12,216 nt of DNA from Candidatus Proteinoplasmatales archaeon SG8-5 (lineage in GTDB: Archaea > Thermoplasmatota > Thermoplasmata > SG8-5). The stretch spans positions 1 through 12,216 of the forward strand of contig LSSH01000090.1 in assembly GCA_001595885.1 (NCBI GenBank). Reading direction: 5' to 3'. The position numbers were made by a program, and so were the translations under genes. This document shows positions 1-8,485 of this stretch, one piece after another; the stretch's first letter is position 1, and each line of letters opens with the position of its first letter. The notes under the pieces are model-generated. The model ran no database searches. It was not told the origin of the DNA and worked only from the letters and a program-made list of their open reading frames with translations.

Positions 1-1920
1 TTCTATAGCGAGCAGTGGACTGCGGACAATCCCGAATATGACCCTGACAATCTTGCAGGACAACCCGCAATCGACGCGATAATATTCAAGATATTCAAGA
101 CGGCCGAGGCCGCGGTCTTGGCATTGCAGGCCAATGACGTTGACTTCATTGCTTGGTCCGTGCCTCCGACGTTCGTCGGCGACCTGGCGAACGAGCCGGG
201 AGTGACATTGCAGCAGTCCCCAGAGCAGGGATTCTTCTATCTCTCATATAATATGAGAAAGCAATCGTTCGGTTACGACGAGTCGAAGAGCTTCCCCTAT
301 GCTCCGGAAGACGACCTCGGTAAACCTTTCAGGAAAGCGGTCGCCCACTGTATCGACAAGAACAAGATCGTGCAGAGGTTGTTACTGAACTTCGGTGTTC
401 CAGGCGAGGGTCCTGTCAGCTCGGTGAGTTCGTGGTATAACGCATCAATTCCGAAATATGCGTTCGAGCCCGATGAGGCGGTAGATATACTGACGAACGC
501 CGGTTATCAATTGACAGACCCGGCATCACCTCCCGGACCTGGCAACTGGTGGCTCAGGCCTGACGGCCAGCCCATCGGAAACGGTCCCGGCGGGAAAATT
601 GAAATATTGACGCCGCAGGCCGACTACGACCCGATCAGGGCCCAGGCCGGATTGATGATAGCCACGGAGCTTCAGAACGTTGGCATCTATGCAGAATCGA
701 TAGCCATGGACTTCGGTTCCATCGTGGACCGAATCGACCAGAGGCAGTTCGACATGTACATCCTCGGATGGAGGATCGGCAGTGACCCGACGGACTTCCT
801 GCACGCCTTCTTCCACTCTAGCACGGCGGTCGCAGGTCAGAACTATCCTGGATACCAGAACGCCAGCTTTGATGCGATAATCGACCACGCCAGACAGACG
901 GGTGACGAGGACGCAAGGAAGCAAGACGTGTTCGATGCCCAGGCGGTCATCGCCTACGACCTACCTTATGACGTGTTGTACTTCAGGACGAACATCGAGG
1001 CCTACAGGTCTGACAACTTCGTCGGATGGGTTGTCGGTTCGACCGGTTCGATCTACAATTGGAGGTCAATATTCAATATCAGACAGCCGAGTAAATTCAA
1101 ACTGAACGCTCAGTTCGTGAACCCGCCTTCGGCCATGTTCTCGAACTCGACCGTGCCGATCAGCGTCCTTGTAAAGGACCAGGACAGGGTTCCCGTCCAG
1201 GGGGCGCAGGTCTGGCTGAATTCCTCACTGGGCGCTTTGGGCATCGAGATCGACAACACGTCATCAAGCGGCAAGATAAGCACTACTTTCACAGCACCAT
1301 ATGTGCCGCCAACGCAGGATAATATCAATAACGGGACCACGGTGATATTGAACATCAAGGAAGGAACGTATACGGCGGCTGACGGTACCGAATATGACCC
1401 TGCTCCAAGCCGATTGGCCCTGGTCACGGTTTACCCTGAGGGCGTCGATTTCCTATCCGTCTCAATGGCTGCGGAGCCTGACGTCATTGACCCGGACGTG
1501 GACACTGAAGGGACGGCCGGATTTACATACATCGAGGTCGAGGTCAAGCTGCATACCGACGCAAACCCGAGCGGGGATCCGGTAGCCGGCGTCAACGTCA
1601 ACCTCGAGGTTGACCCAGCTGTACCTTCAATTGACCCGGCAACCCAAACGACCGATGCAAACGGCAAGGCCACCTTCACATTGACATCCACGGACCTTCC
1701 GGACGACGACGACTCCACCAAAGAGTTCCTGCTCTTGGCAAGAGCAACCCATTCGGACTCGGCCATCAAGGATGCACAGCAGAATCTTCACATATTCATA
1801 GTCGATAAACAGGTGGAGATTACTGGTGGAAGTACGCCGTTCCCAACGTTCCTGGTTGTGGCCTCAATGTTCTGTGTGGCCGCTGTCGGGTATGCTGTAG
1901 TACGCAAGTTCAGGAAATAG
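1..1920 (+). CDS. Opp/Dpp-family substrate-binding protein, C-terminally anchored, with Ig-like domains (5' partial)
   Basis: This is the extracellular solute receptor of the importer encoded just downstream. The reading frame is open from base 1, so the start lies outside the window; 639 residues are visible. Residues about 1-365 match the C-terminal lobe of SBP_bac_5 proteins: an RKAVAHCIDKNKIV-type helix near 111, the GWRIGSDPTDFLHAFF segment near 257, and a closing NWRSIFNIR. Two beta-rich domains follow, at about 370-480 (VPVQGAQVWLNSSLG) and 485-602 (DPVAGVNVNLEVDP, then TTDANGKATFTLTST). This is the 'variable A, then D-x-x-G-x-A/I-x-x-x-F' pattern of invasin/Big_1-type Ig folds. A hydrophobic helix at about 613-633 followed by RKFRK indicates a C-terminal membrane anchor with a cytoplasmic basic tail. 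Family knowledge allows peptides or oligosaccharides as substrate; the sequence does not decide. The binding-protein call is firm and the Ig call is good. Confidence 0.93.
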   Translation, partial: FYSEQWTADNPEYDPDNLAGQPAIDAIIFKIFKTAEAAVLALQANDVDFIAWSVPPTFVGDLANEPGVTLQQSPEQGFFYLSYNMRKQSFGYDESKSFPYAPEDDLGKPFRKAVAHCIDKNKIVQRLLLNFGVPGEGPVSSVSSWYNASIPKYAFEPDEAVDILTNAGYQLTDPASPPGPGNWWLRPDGQPIGNGPGGKIEILTPQADYDPIRAQAGLMIATELQNVGIYAESIAMDFGSIVDRIDQRQFDMYILGWRIGSDPTDFLHAFFHSSTAVAGQNYPGYQNASFDAIIDHARQTGDEDARKQDVFDAQAVIAYDLPYDVLYFRTNIEAYRSDNFVGWVVGSTGSIYNWRSIFNIRQPSKFKLNAQFVNPPSAMFSNSTVPISVLVKDQDRVPVQGAQVWLNSSLGALGIEIDNTSSSGKISTTFTAPYVPPTQDNINNGTTVILNIKEGTYTAADGTEYDPAPSRLALVTVYPEGVDFLSVSMAAEPDVIDPDVDTEGTAGFTYIEVEVKLHTDANPSGDPVAGVNVNLEVDPAVPSIDPATQTTDANGKATFTLTSTDLPDDDDSTKEFLLLARATHSDSAIKDAQQNLHIFIVDKQVEITGGSTPFPTFLVVASMFCVAAVGYAVVRKFRK

Positions 1921-1962
1921 GGGCTAGCCCGTCTAGTCCCACCTCTTAATTTATTAAGAGGT
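1921..1962. promoter_or_regulatory. Paired palindromes between the binding-protein and permease genes
   Basis: Directly after the TAG stop lies a perfect 10-base palindrome, GGGCTAGCCC (1921-1930). Ten bases further on is a perfect inverted repeat with arms ACCTCTTAAT (1941-1950) and ATTAAGAGGT (1953-1962) and a 2-base centre. In RNA the second would form a hairpin, though the innermost pairs must open to make a loop. No U-run follows, so it is not a classic terminator. Possible roles are an RNA stabiliser or processing site that gives the binding protein more transcript than the permeases, a repressor operator, or an internal promoter: the AT-rich centre TTAATTTATTAA resembles a TATA box about 45 bases before the permease start. 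The symmetry is certain; the function is inferred. Confidence 0.55.
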
Positions 1963-1999
1963 AAAGCATGCAGGACCTCATAATTCGGAGATGATGTGA

Positions 2000-4057
2000 A
2001 TGAAGCTAAGGACATACCTGGTAAAACGAACGATACACATGATAATCACAATGCTGATAGTGCTTGTATTGTTGTTTGTACTATACAGGATGATGCCTGG
2101 TAGCGCTGCCGCTCAATTGATGATGAGGCCGGGAATGACCCAATCGGAGATTGATATGGTAATGGTCAGATACGGATTCGGCAAATGGGCCGATTACCCG
2201 GGAGAATATGTCACCAGGCAGATCGAGGTCGAACAGATCGGCCGATATACAATAACTGTCAATGCCGGGCAAGGAGGGAATACTGATTCTTTCCCCATCG
2301 ACGTTGATGTGAACACGCCTTATAATTCTGACATGCTACCTCCGACTTTCATTGACATAGGTTTCGAAGGTCCTCCCCCCTCCGTGGGTGACCCTGCTGT
2401 ATTCTATGCAATAGTCTCCGATGAAAGCGGTGTCCGCACTTTGAACGGTGACCTGGTCTACCCGATAAGCGAACCGACCGATCCCACCCAGAAGTTAACC
2501 GAGAGGATAACATTCAGAGAGGATACGGCCAGGTCGAATGAGACGGCCAGGACCTATTACTACAATTTCACCACTGAACCATTGGTTTCGGGGCCATCGA
2601 CATCGAACAATATATATAATCTAAAACTAGAGGCTGTTGATTATGCCAGGAATCCCGCATACGCCGTGTTGACTTATGACGCTGGCTCCAGTACGATTAC
2701 CACCCAAATTTGGAATATCTCCACAAATATACCATTCAGTAATGGAGCCTACACATACCCCAGTATAGGGGAATCGATAGGACTGAGTGCCGATGTCATC
2801 AGCGCGGGAGCACCCAGCTTCTATATCACCCAAGCGAATGGAGCCCTGTCTTCCACAACCCCTGCGATGGGGGAAAATCCCGCTGGATCAGGCAGCTTTG
2901 ACGGCTCTTATATGACAAGTGAGAACGGAAAAATGACCTTCAATGTTGACGCTGACGGGCTCAGCACCAACATATCCTTCCCGGTCAATTCGAACATCGC
3001 ATCCCTGACGGCCGTCCAGGATGATGATTCGGGATACCCATTGCTTCAGGAATTGACCGTAACCTATGCGGACCCGATGGACAGCGGCTATCCCTTCGAG
3101 CTTGAGGGCGGCTCTGTAACGCTCCGTATCAATGCCACGATTGTCGAGGCAGATGGTATCCGCAGTTCAAACATCACTGCAATGATCCACACGCCCAACG
3201 GCGAAATTATGGGAGTCGGCGAGGATACAATACACCTCACCCATCCGATCTACGTTGAGGATATAGGGATGGCCGAACAGTTCGTCATTTACATGAAGAC
3301 AATGCTGGTTTTCGACTTCGGCACTTCCTTCCATTATAATCAACCGGTATGGGACGTTATCATCGACCGTATACCCTCGACCGCATTATTGTTCGGGACA
3401 TCACTGGTCCTATCCTACATTATCGGCATACTTATTGGGGTCATAGTAGCATGGAGAAGGGGTTCCATACTGGAACTTAGCACGATCGTGCTTACCCTGT
3501 TCTTCTACTCAATGCCGATATTCTGGTTCGCCCTGATCATGCAATGGGTGTTCTATGCCGAGCTTCAATGGTTCCCCATCGGGACCATGGGAGGTGTAGC
3601 AGAAGACGGTACTCCATTGCAAGGTTTATCTTATGTCTTAGATGTCATGTGGCATCTGGTCCTACCTCTCGTAACCTTGACGATGTTACATCTGGCAGGA
3701 ACGATATTGCTAATGCGAAGCTCAATGCTCGAAGTGATTGGCGAGGACTTCATCACGACGGCAAAGGCCAAGGGCATCAAGGAACGAAAGGTCGTGTACC
3801 GTCATGCGGCAAGGAACGCCTTGCTGCCAGTGGTTACCGCTATGGCCATGTCCATCGGTGCGATCATAAGCGGTGGTGTGTTGACTGAAACCATATTCTC
3901 CTGGTATGGTATGGGTACTTTATTGGTGAGTGCCACCCTGCAGCACGACTTCCCCGTGGTGCAAGGGGCGTTCTATATATTGGCTCTCATCACCGTCCTT
4001 GGGAATATGGGCGCGGACATCCTATACGCGTATCTCGACCCGAGGGTGCAACTATGA
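2000..4057 (+). CDS. DppB/OppB-type ABC permease with large Ig-like insertion in outer loop 1
   Basis: This is one of the two membrane subunits that form the translocation pore. Residues 11-31 are TM1, followed by MMPGSAAAQL, the usual start of DppB proteins. Normal permease sequence resumes at about 422 (EQFVIYMKTMLVFDFGTSF, matching the family's 'G-D-L/F-G-x-S' region) and continues with TM helices at about 462-484, 494-518, 549-572, 608-632 and 655-677. The EAA loop that docks on the ATPase is at 583-610 (DFITTAKAKGIKERKVVYRH). Between about 60 and 420 lie roughly 360 extra residues, beta-rich with N-x-S/T sites. They include PPTFIDIGFEGPPPSVGDPA, VSDESGV and LKLEAVDYARNPAY, typical of Ig/fibronectin-like modules, and would lie outside the cell. 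The total of 685 residues compares with about 300-340 for the family. The ATG at 2000 follows GGAG at 1987-1990. The permease identity is firm; the fold of the insert is inferred. Confidence 0.93.
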   Translation: MKLRTYLVKRTIHMIITMLIVLVLLFVLYRMMPGSAAAQLMMRPGMTQSEIDMVMVRYGFGKWADYPGEYVTRQIEVEQIGRYTITVNAGQGGNTDSFPIDVDVNTPYNSDMLPPTFIDIGFEGPPPSVGDPAVFYAIVSDESGVRTLNGDLVYPISEPTDPTQKLTERITFREDTARSNETARTYYYNFTTEPLVSGPSTSNNIYNLKLEAVDYARNPAYAVLTYDAGSSTITTQIWNISTNIPFSNGAYTYPSIGESIGLSADVISAGAPSFYITQANGALSSTTPAMGENPAGSGSFDGSYMTSENGKMTFNVDADGLSTNISFPVNSNIASLTAVQDDDSGYPLLQELTVTYADPMDSGYPFELEGGSVTLRINATIVEADGIRSSNITAMIHTPNGEIMGVGEDTIHLTHPIYVEDIGMAEQFVIYMKTMLVFDFGTSFHYNQPVWDVIIDRIPSTALLFGTSLVLSYIIGILIGVIVAWRRGSILELSTIVLTLFFYSMPIFWFALIMQWVFYAELQWFPIGTMGGVAEDGTPLQGLSYVLDVMWHLVLPLVTLTMLHLAGTILLMRSSMLEVIGEDFITTAKAKGIKERKVVYRHAARNALLPVVTAMAMSIGAIISGGVLTETIFSWYGMGTLLVSATLQHDFPVVQGAFYILALITVLGNMGADILYAYLDPRVQL

Positions 4058-4069
4058 GGAGGTGGTAAG

Positions 4070-6379
4070 ATGGTTACAAGTAAACAGTTAAAAGAGAAAG
4101 TCAGGGACTACCGCCGCGCCCTCAAGCACAGCTGGGTATTGTTCAAGGCCAGCAGGATAGGATTATTCGGACTGGTCATCATGACGATCTTCATAGTCAT
4201 CGCATTGATATCCCCCTTCTTGGGATTAAGGCATCCCACCGACTGGTGGGCTCCGGACGAGGATATCATTGACATCGAGGGTTATTTCAATGACGTCGAC
4301 GGATTAGGTACAAAAGGCGTCTTCAGTCACAGATTCGGTTACAGACTAAGGCCCTTGGGCGTCATGGGCTACGGGGAACGCCTCTATGTAGGAGGAGGGG
4401 ATGATACAGGATACTCCGATCACGGGGTCTATGCGTATGATCCCCAGGATGGTAGTCGTGAGTGGAATCTATTTCCCTTTGAGACGTTCAGTCCTGTAAG
4501 CACTGATATTGTAGTCGAGAACTTCGGAAGTGTACAAAACCCTGATGACGCTGACGTTAGACTGTTCTTCGGTTGCGAGGATGGAAAGATCTACGTGTTG
4601 AAGGACGACTTCACCGGAGTCCGCTCACAATATCCACCTGATGTTCCATATCCATACAGGTGGGAATCTCAACTGGACGGAGCCATCGTGGGAAGGTTGG
4701 CCATACATGCCAATAATTCAAGGATGTATGGTCTTCTATCGGAATTCAACAGCAACGACATGTTCTTCGCGAGCACTACAAGCGGGTCATTGTACGCCTT
4801 CCTCGGCCCCCAATATATTTGGGATGCCCCGAACAGCACGTTCATCATGGTCCCTCCCATTGAACTATGGCACATGCAACTCAGCAACACCTCGTTGACC
4901 TCTCCTGTAGTTTCGGAGGATGGTCAGTACGTTTATGTTGGCTCAAGGGACGGCCAGTTGTACGGATTGTTGGCAGCGACAGGCGTCCAGATAACAGATT
5001 GGGCAGGCTCATACGAGGTCTCTACAATCCATTGGTCATCTGATCCGGTATGTGTTGGACAACCACCGGTCATATATGCGACCACCGACAACGGTTACCT
5101 GCATTCCATCAACGGCCTTGACGGTACCGCAAGGGCTGGTTGGGAGGACGGTTTCGAGATCGTGAACAGCGCTGGAGAGGTGGACGGGGGCAACTTCACA
5201 ACCCCGACCGTTTCGACAGACGGCAACACCATCATGTTCGGTTCCAGCACGGGATACTTCTTCTCGGTGGATTCCGACCTTCCGTCTTCCGGTTACCCGA
5301 ATCTCGATTTCAACACCGCGTTGGGAACCCTCGGAACGGAGGTAATGGTAACGCCATATTATGACGCGCTTTTCAGCAGACAGACCTACATTATCGCCAA
5401 CAACCAGAACGGAACCGCAAGTGACCGCAGCGATGACTTCACCATACTCTATTGTCTTGACCAGCAAGCCAATATCACCTGGAGGAAGACCCTCGAGGGG
5501 GTCGTATTGGCACCTCCAATCTCATATAATCCTGCGGGATTGGTGGGCCACCTTTACAACGCTGACGTTGTAGTCGCAACAGTGAACATCGAGCCTGATG
5601 GCACACTCTCTGAAGGCCTGATATACTCCTTCGCCTCGACAGGCGAGAACAAGAGCCCACTGCCCCCGACCTGGGCGACATCCGACAAACCACAGAGCGG
5701 CAATTCATACTTGCTCGGAACTGACGACCGGGGCCACGACATCCTCAGCCAGACCTTGCTCGGTTCAAGGATAGCCTTGTTGGTTGGATTCCTTTCTGCC
5801 GCGTTCTCAATCGGCATTGGCATCGTCATCGGATTGGTATCAGGGTATTACGGAGGGAACGTTGACGCCGTACTGATGAGATTCACAGATGTTATACTGG
5901 TTCTGCCGGCCTTGCCATTGCTCATTGTGTTCGCGGCTATGATGTCCCCCAGCATCTGGAACATCATATTCATCATTGCCATCCTCGGATGGGGCGGTGT
6001 CGCCAGGGTCATTCGTTCTGAGGTGCTCAGCCTGAAGGAGAGGCCGTTCATCGATTCTGCCCGTGTGACAGGAGCCAGTAAGTCAAGGATAATGTTCAAA
6101 CACATAGCTCCGAACGTGTTCCCGCTTGCCCTGTTGTATATGACATTCGCTATCAGCGGTGCAATACTTTACGAAGCCGCGCTGAGTTTCATAGGCCTGG
6201 GTGACCCGACCACGATCACGTGGGGCATGATGCTCAATTATGTGCAGCACTCCAACGCGCTCGAAGCGTGGTGGTGGCTGCTCCCGCCAGGAATCAGTAT
6301 CACACTGGTGTGTCTCGCATTCTTCCTTCTTGGAAGGGCGTTCGACGAGATCGTCAATCCGAGATTGAGGAGGAGGTGA
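4070..6379 (+). CDS. DppC/OppC-type ABC permease with beta-propeller insertion
   Basis: This is the second pore subunit. Residues 1-30 are cytoplasmic and 31-54 are TM1. The family's GTDxxGxD motif appears at 550-557 (GTDDRGHD), followed by TM helices at about 567-592, 605-625, 629-645, 684-705 and 738-756. The EAA loop is at 661-683 (IDSARVTGASKSRIMFKHIA). Between TM1 and the GTD motif, about 100-530, sit eight recurring units of 'x-Y-V-G-x-x-D-G-x-L-Y-A-L-x-x-x-T-G-x-x-W' type, beginning near 104, 163, 230, 286, 333, 386, 438 and 500. Examples are YVYVGSRDGQLYGLLAATG and VIYATTDNGYLHSINGLDG. This is the pattern of PQQ/quinoprotein-like beta-propeller blades, and the domain would be extracytoplasmic. 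The length is 769 residues, against about 300 normally. It starts 12 bases after the preceding stop behind GGAGGTGGT (4058-4066). The permease call is firm; the propeller is strongly suggested; its ligand is unknown. Confidence 0.93.
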   Translation: MVTSKQLKEKVRDYRRALKHSWVLFKASRIGLFGLVIMTIFIVIALISPFLGLRHPTDWWAPDEDIIDIEGYFNDVDGLGTKGVFSHRFGYRLRPLGVMGYGERLYVGGGDDTGYSDHGVYAYDPQDGSREWNLFPFETFSPVSTDIVVENFGSVQNPDDADVRLFFGCEDGKIYVLKDDFTGVRSQYPPDVPYPYRWESQLDGAIVGRLAIHANNSRMYGLLSEFNSNDMFFASTTSGSLYAFLGPQYIWDAPNSTFIMVPPIELWHMQLSNTSLTSPVVSEDGQYVYVGSRDGQLYGLLAATGVQITDWAGSYEVSTIHWSSDPVCVGQPPVIYATTDNGYLHSINGLDGTARAGWEDGFEIVNSAGEVDGGNFTTPTVSTDGNTIMFGSSTGYFFSVDSDLPSSGYPNLDFNTALGTLGTEVMVTPYYDALFSRQTYIIANNQNGTASDRSDDFTILYCLDQQANITWRKTLEGVVLAPPISYNPAGLVGHLYNADVVVATVNIEPDGTLSEGLIYSFASTGENKSPLPPTWATSDKPQSGNSYLLGTDDRGHDILSQTLLGSRIALLVGFLSAAFSIGIGIVIGLVSGYYGGNVDAVLMRFTDVILVLPALPLLIVFAAMMSPSIWNIIFIIAILGWGGVARVIRSEVLSLKERPFIDSARVTGASKSRIMFKHIAPNVFPLALLYMTFAISGAILYEAALSFIGLGDPTTITWGMMLNYVQHSNALEAWWWLLPPGISITLVCLAFFLLGRAFDEIVNPRLRRR

Positions 6380-6383
6380 TAAG

Positions 6384-7412
6384 ATGGCTTTGCTAGAAAT
6401 TGAGGATCTGCAGGTCTACTTTGACATTGTGAGAGGCCAGGTGCAGGCCGTCGACGGGATCACATTCTCTCTCGGGAAAGGTGAGACCCTAGGCCTCGTT
6501 GGCGAATCGGGCTGCGGAAAAACCACGGCTGCTTTCGCGATAACCCGCCTGCTCCCGTCCAACGGCCACATCATCGGAGGAAAGATCACCTTTGACGGCA
6601 GGGTAGTTGCGGGAAGCGAGGAGGAACTTTCCCTCTCAAAGAGGAAGAGACGCAAGTACGTGGACGCGCTGATGCACGAGATCAGGTGGAACGATGTATC
6701 AATGATCTTCCAGAGTGCCATGAACGCCTTCAATCCCGTGTGGAGGGTCGGTGACCAGATCGCAGAGGCCATCCTCGAGCACGAGGAGGTCAGCAAAGAA
6801 GAGGCCAGGAAGAAAGTGATTGAACTCTACAAACTTGTCGGTCTGGACGTCGACAGGATAGATGGGTACCCGCACGAGTACAGCGGCGGTATGAGGCAAA
6901 GGGCCATGATCGCCATGGCCTTGGCGTGCAATCCGAAGCTCATCATTGCCGACGAGCCGACCACGGCTCTGGACGTTATCATGCAGGACAGGGTGCTCGC
7001 CGAGATGAGAGACCTTCAGAGGAAACTCGGAATGGCCATGATCATCATCACGCACGACATCTCGGTGGTCGCTGAGGTTGCCGAGAAGATCGCCATCATG
7101 TACGCGGGCAAGCTTCTGGAGTTCGGTGACATAACCTCGATATTCCGCAGACCCTCCAACCCGTATACAATCGGACTGATGGCTTCTTTCCCAAGCATCA
7201 AAGGCGAGAAGAAAGCCCTGTTCTCCATACCGGGTTCTCCGCCGGACCTGTCCAATCCACCATCCGGATGCAGGTTCCACCCGAGGTGCAAATACGCTAA
7301 GGGCGTGTGCAAGGAGAAGGAGCCAGAACCGATCGAGGTCGAGCCAGACCATTTCTCCAAGTGCCATTTCGGGCTTGAGATATTCAACGGTCAATTGAGT
7401 GAGGTGAAATAA
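6384..7412 (+). CDS. DppD/OppD-type ABC transporter ATPase
   Basis: This is one of the two cytoplasmic ATPases that power import. Visible motifs are Walker A GESGCGKTT (40-48), the Q-loop at Q110 (MIFQSAMNAFNP), the signature YSGGMRQR (166-173), Walker B LIIADEP (186-192) with catalytic E191, and the H-loop His at 224 (ITHD). The C-terminal oligopeptide-transporter extension carries four cysteines (C296, C302, C309, C327) in the arrangement known to hold a [4Fe-4S] cluster in Dpp-type ATPases. The Q-loop form with AMNAFNP in place of DPMTSLNP resembles those I recall from archaeal and Thermotoga Opp-like transporters, some of which import oligosaccharides, so peptide specificity should not be assumed. 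The ATG at 6384 follows GGAGGTGAT (6372-6380), which overlaps the permease stop codon. Length is normal for the family. Confidence 0.95.
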   Translation: MALLEIEDLQVYFDIVRGQVQAVDGITFSLGKGETLGLVGESGCGKTTAAFAITRLLPSNGHIIGGKITFDGRVVAGSEEELSLSKRKRRKYVDALMHEIRWNDVSMIFQSAMNAFNPVWRVGDQIAEAILEHEEVSKEEARKKVIELYKLVGLDVDRIDGYPHEYSGGMRQRAMIAMALACNPKLIIADEPTTALDVIMQDRVLAEMRDLQRKLGMAMIIITHDISVVAEVAEKIAIMYAGKLLEFGDITSIFRRPSNPYTIGLMASFPSIKGEKKALFSIPGSPPDLSNPPSGCRFHPRCKYAKGVCKEKEPEPIEVEPDHFSKCHFGLEIFNGQLSEVK

Positions 7413-8485
7413 TGGGCGAGGAAGACGTAGTCATAAGAGCCGATAACTTGCGCAAGTACTTCGATGTCCAGAGGGGTTTCTTCCAATCCCTTCTCAGCAA
7501 GGATGAGCTGTTCGTGCACGCTGTCGATGACATTTCGTTCAAGGTCGAGAAAGGCAAGATACTGGGTCTTGTGGGCGAGAGCGGTTGTGGAAAAACAACC
7601 ACAGGCCGTCTTCTGGTCAGGCTTGAGGACCCAACATCAGGTCACATGTACTTCCGCGGAGAGGATATCGCACCCATCAAAGGAAAGGACCTGAAGGACT
7701 TCCGAAGAAAGGTTCAGATGGTGTTCCAGGACCCTTACGAATCCCTCAATCCCCGTTTCACCGTGTTCAACACTGTGGCCGAGCCATTGGTCGTTCACGG
7801 CGTGGGCGAGTCTTACGAAGAGAGAGAGGACATGGTCGCCAAGGCTCTCGAGTACGCAGAGTTAAAACCAGCGTCAGAATACATGGGCAGGTATCCCCAC
7901 GAGTTGAGCGGAGGTCAGCGACAGAGGGTTGCGGTCGCGCGAACACTGGCCCTTAGACCCGAGTTCATCGTCGCGGACGAGCCCGTCTCCATGCTTGACG
8001 TATCCATACGAGCCGGCATCATGAATCTCATGCTAGGTCTCAAGGACAGGTACAATATCCCGTTCCTTTTCATCACACACGATGTTTCAGTATCCAGATA
8101 TATGAGCGACCACATCGGCGTCATGTATCTGGGCAATATCGTTGAGTACGGTGAGGCGGAGGACATCATAAAATCCCCCTACCACCCATACACCAGGGCT
8201 CTTCTGTCGGCAGTTCCGATACCGGACCCCACGGTCAGGAGGGGTCGTACCGAGATCAAGGGCGACCTCCCGTCGCCGATCAACCTCCCGCCAGGCTGTC
8301 CGTTCCACCCGAGGTGCCTGTATGCTAAGGAGGTCTGCCGCCAGACCAAGCCGGTGATGAAGGAGGTCAAGACCGGACACTTCGTGCAATGCCATTTCGG
8401 CGGGGAACTATCCTTCGATGCCCCGAAGGTCCCGAAGTTCGAATCGGTCGTTGCCGCAGCGGAGGAAGCCAAAGCCTCCTCATAG
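7412..8485 (+). CDS. DppF/OppF-type ABC transporter ATPase
   Basis: This is the partner ATPase, expected to form a heterodimer with the preceding gene product under the two permeases. Motifs are Walker A GESGCGKTT (55-63), the Q-loop at Q106 (MVFQDPYESLNPR, the usual OppF form), the signature LSGGQRQR (165-172), Walker B FIVADEP (185-191) with E190, and the H-loop His at 223. The C-terminal extension has cysteines at 296, 302, 309 and 327, exactly the same residue numbers as in the upstream ATPase. This suggests both subunits bind an iron-sulfur cluster. After this a short Ala/Glu-rich tail (about 335-357) looks unstructured. The ATG overlaps the previous TAA by one base (TAATG), and GAGGTGA at 7401-7407 lies inside the preceding gene, which points to coupled translation. 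Confidence 0.95.
   Translation: MGEEDVVIRADNLRKYFDVQRGFFQSLLSKDELFVHAVDDISFKVEKGKILGLVGESGCGKTTTGRLLVRLEDPTSGHMYFRGEDIAPIKGKDLKDFRRKVQMVFQDPYESLNPRFTVFNTVAEPLVVHGVGESYEEREDMVAKALEYAELKPASEYMGRYPHELSGGQRQRVAVARTLALRPEFIVADEPVSMLDVSIRAGIMNLMLGLKDRYNIPFLFITHDVSVSRYMSDHIGVMYLGNIVEYGEAEDIIKSPYHPYTRALLSAVPIPDPTVRRGRTEIKGDLPSPINLPPGCPFHPRCLYAKEVCRQTKPVMKEVKTGHFVQCHFGGELSFDAPKVPKFESVVAAAEEAKASS

Noticed and set aside
118..120. TTG as the start codon of the binding-protein gene
   Set aside because: The same frame is open back to base 1 and encodes SBP-like sequence, so the true start lies upstream of the window.
526..924. A 132-codon minus-strand open frame opposite the binding protein
   Set aside because: The plus-strand SBP domain is clear; the antisense product has no motif or plausible ribosome binding site.
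1941..1962. The inverted repeat as a classic intrinsic terminator
   Set aside because: No U-run follows the stem, and the operon continues with a properly spaced permease gene.
4358..5660. A PQQ-dependent dehydrogenase activity for the propeller
   Set aside because: Only the structural blade repeats are visible; I see no convincing cofactor-binding or catalytic residues, and PQQ-like propellers commonly act as binding scaffolds.
4070..6379. The DppC gene as an artefactual fusion of a quinoprotein and a permease (assembly error)
   Set aside because: One uninterrupted frame joins TM1, propeller and the GTD motif with no duplicated permease parts, and the neighbouring permease carries an insert at the same topological place.
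6699..7394. A 231-codon minus-strand open frame opposite the OppD-type ATPase
   Set aside because: It is a shadow of a fully convincing ATPase gene, shows no recognisable domain, and has a composition expected from reverse reading of GC-rich codons.
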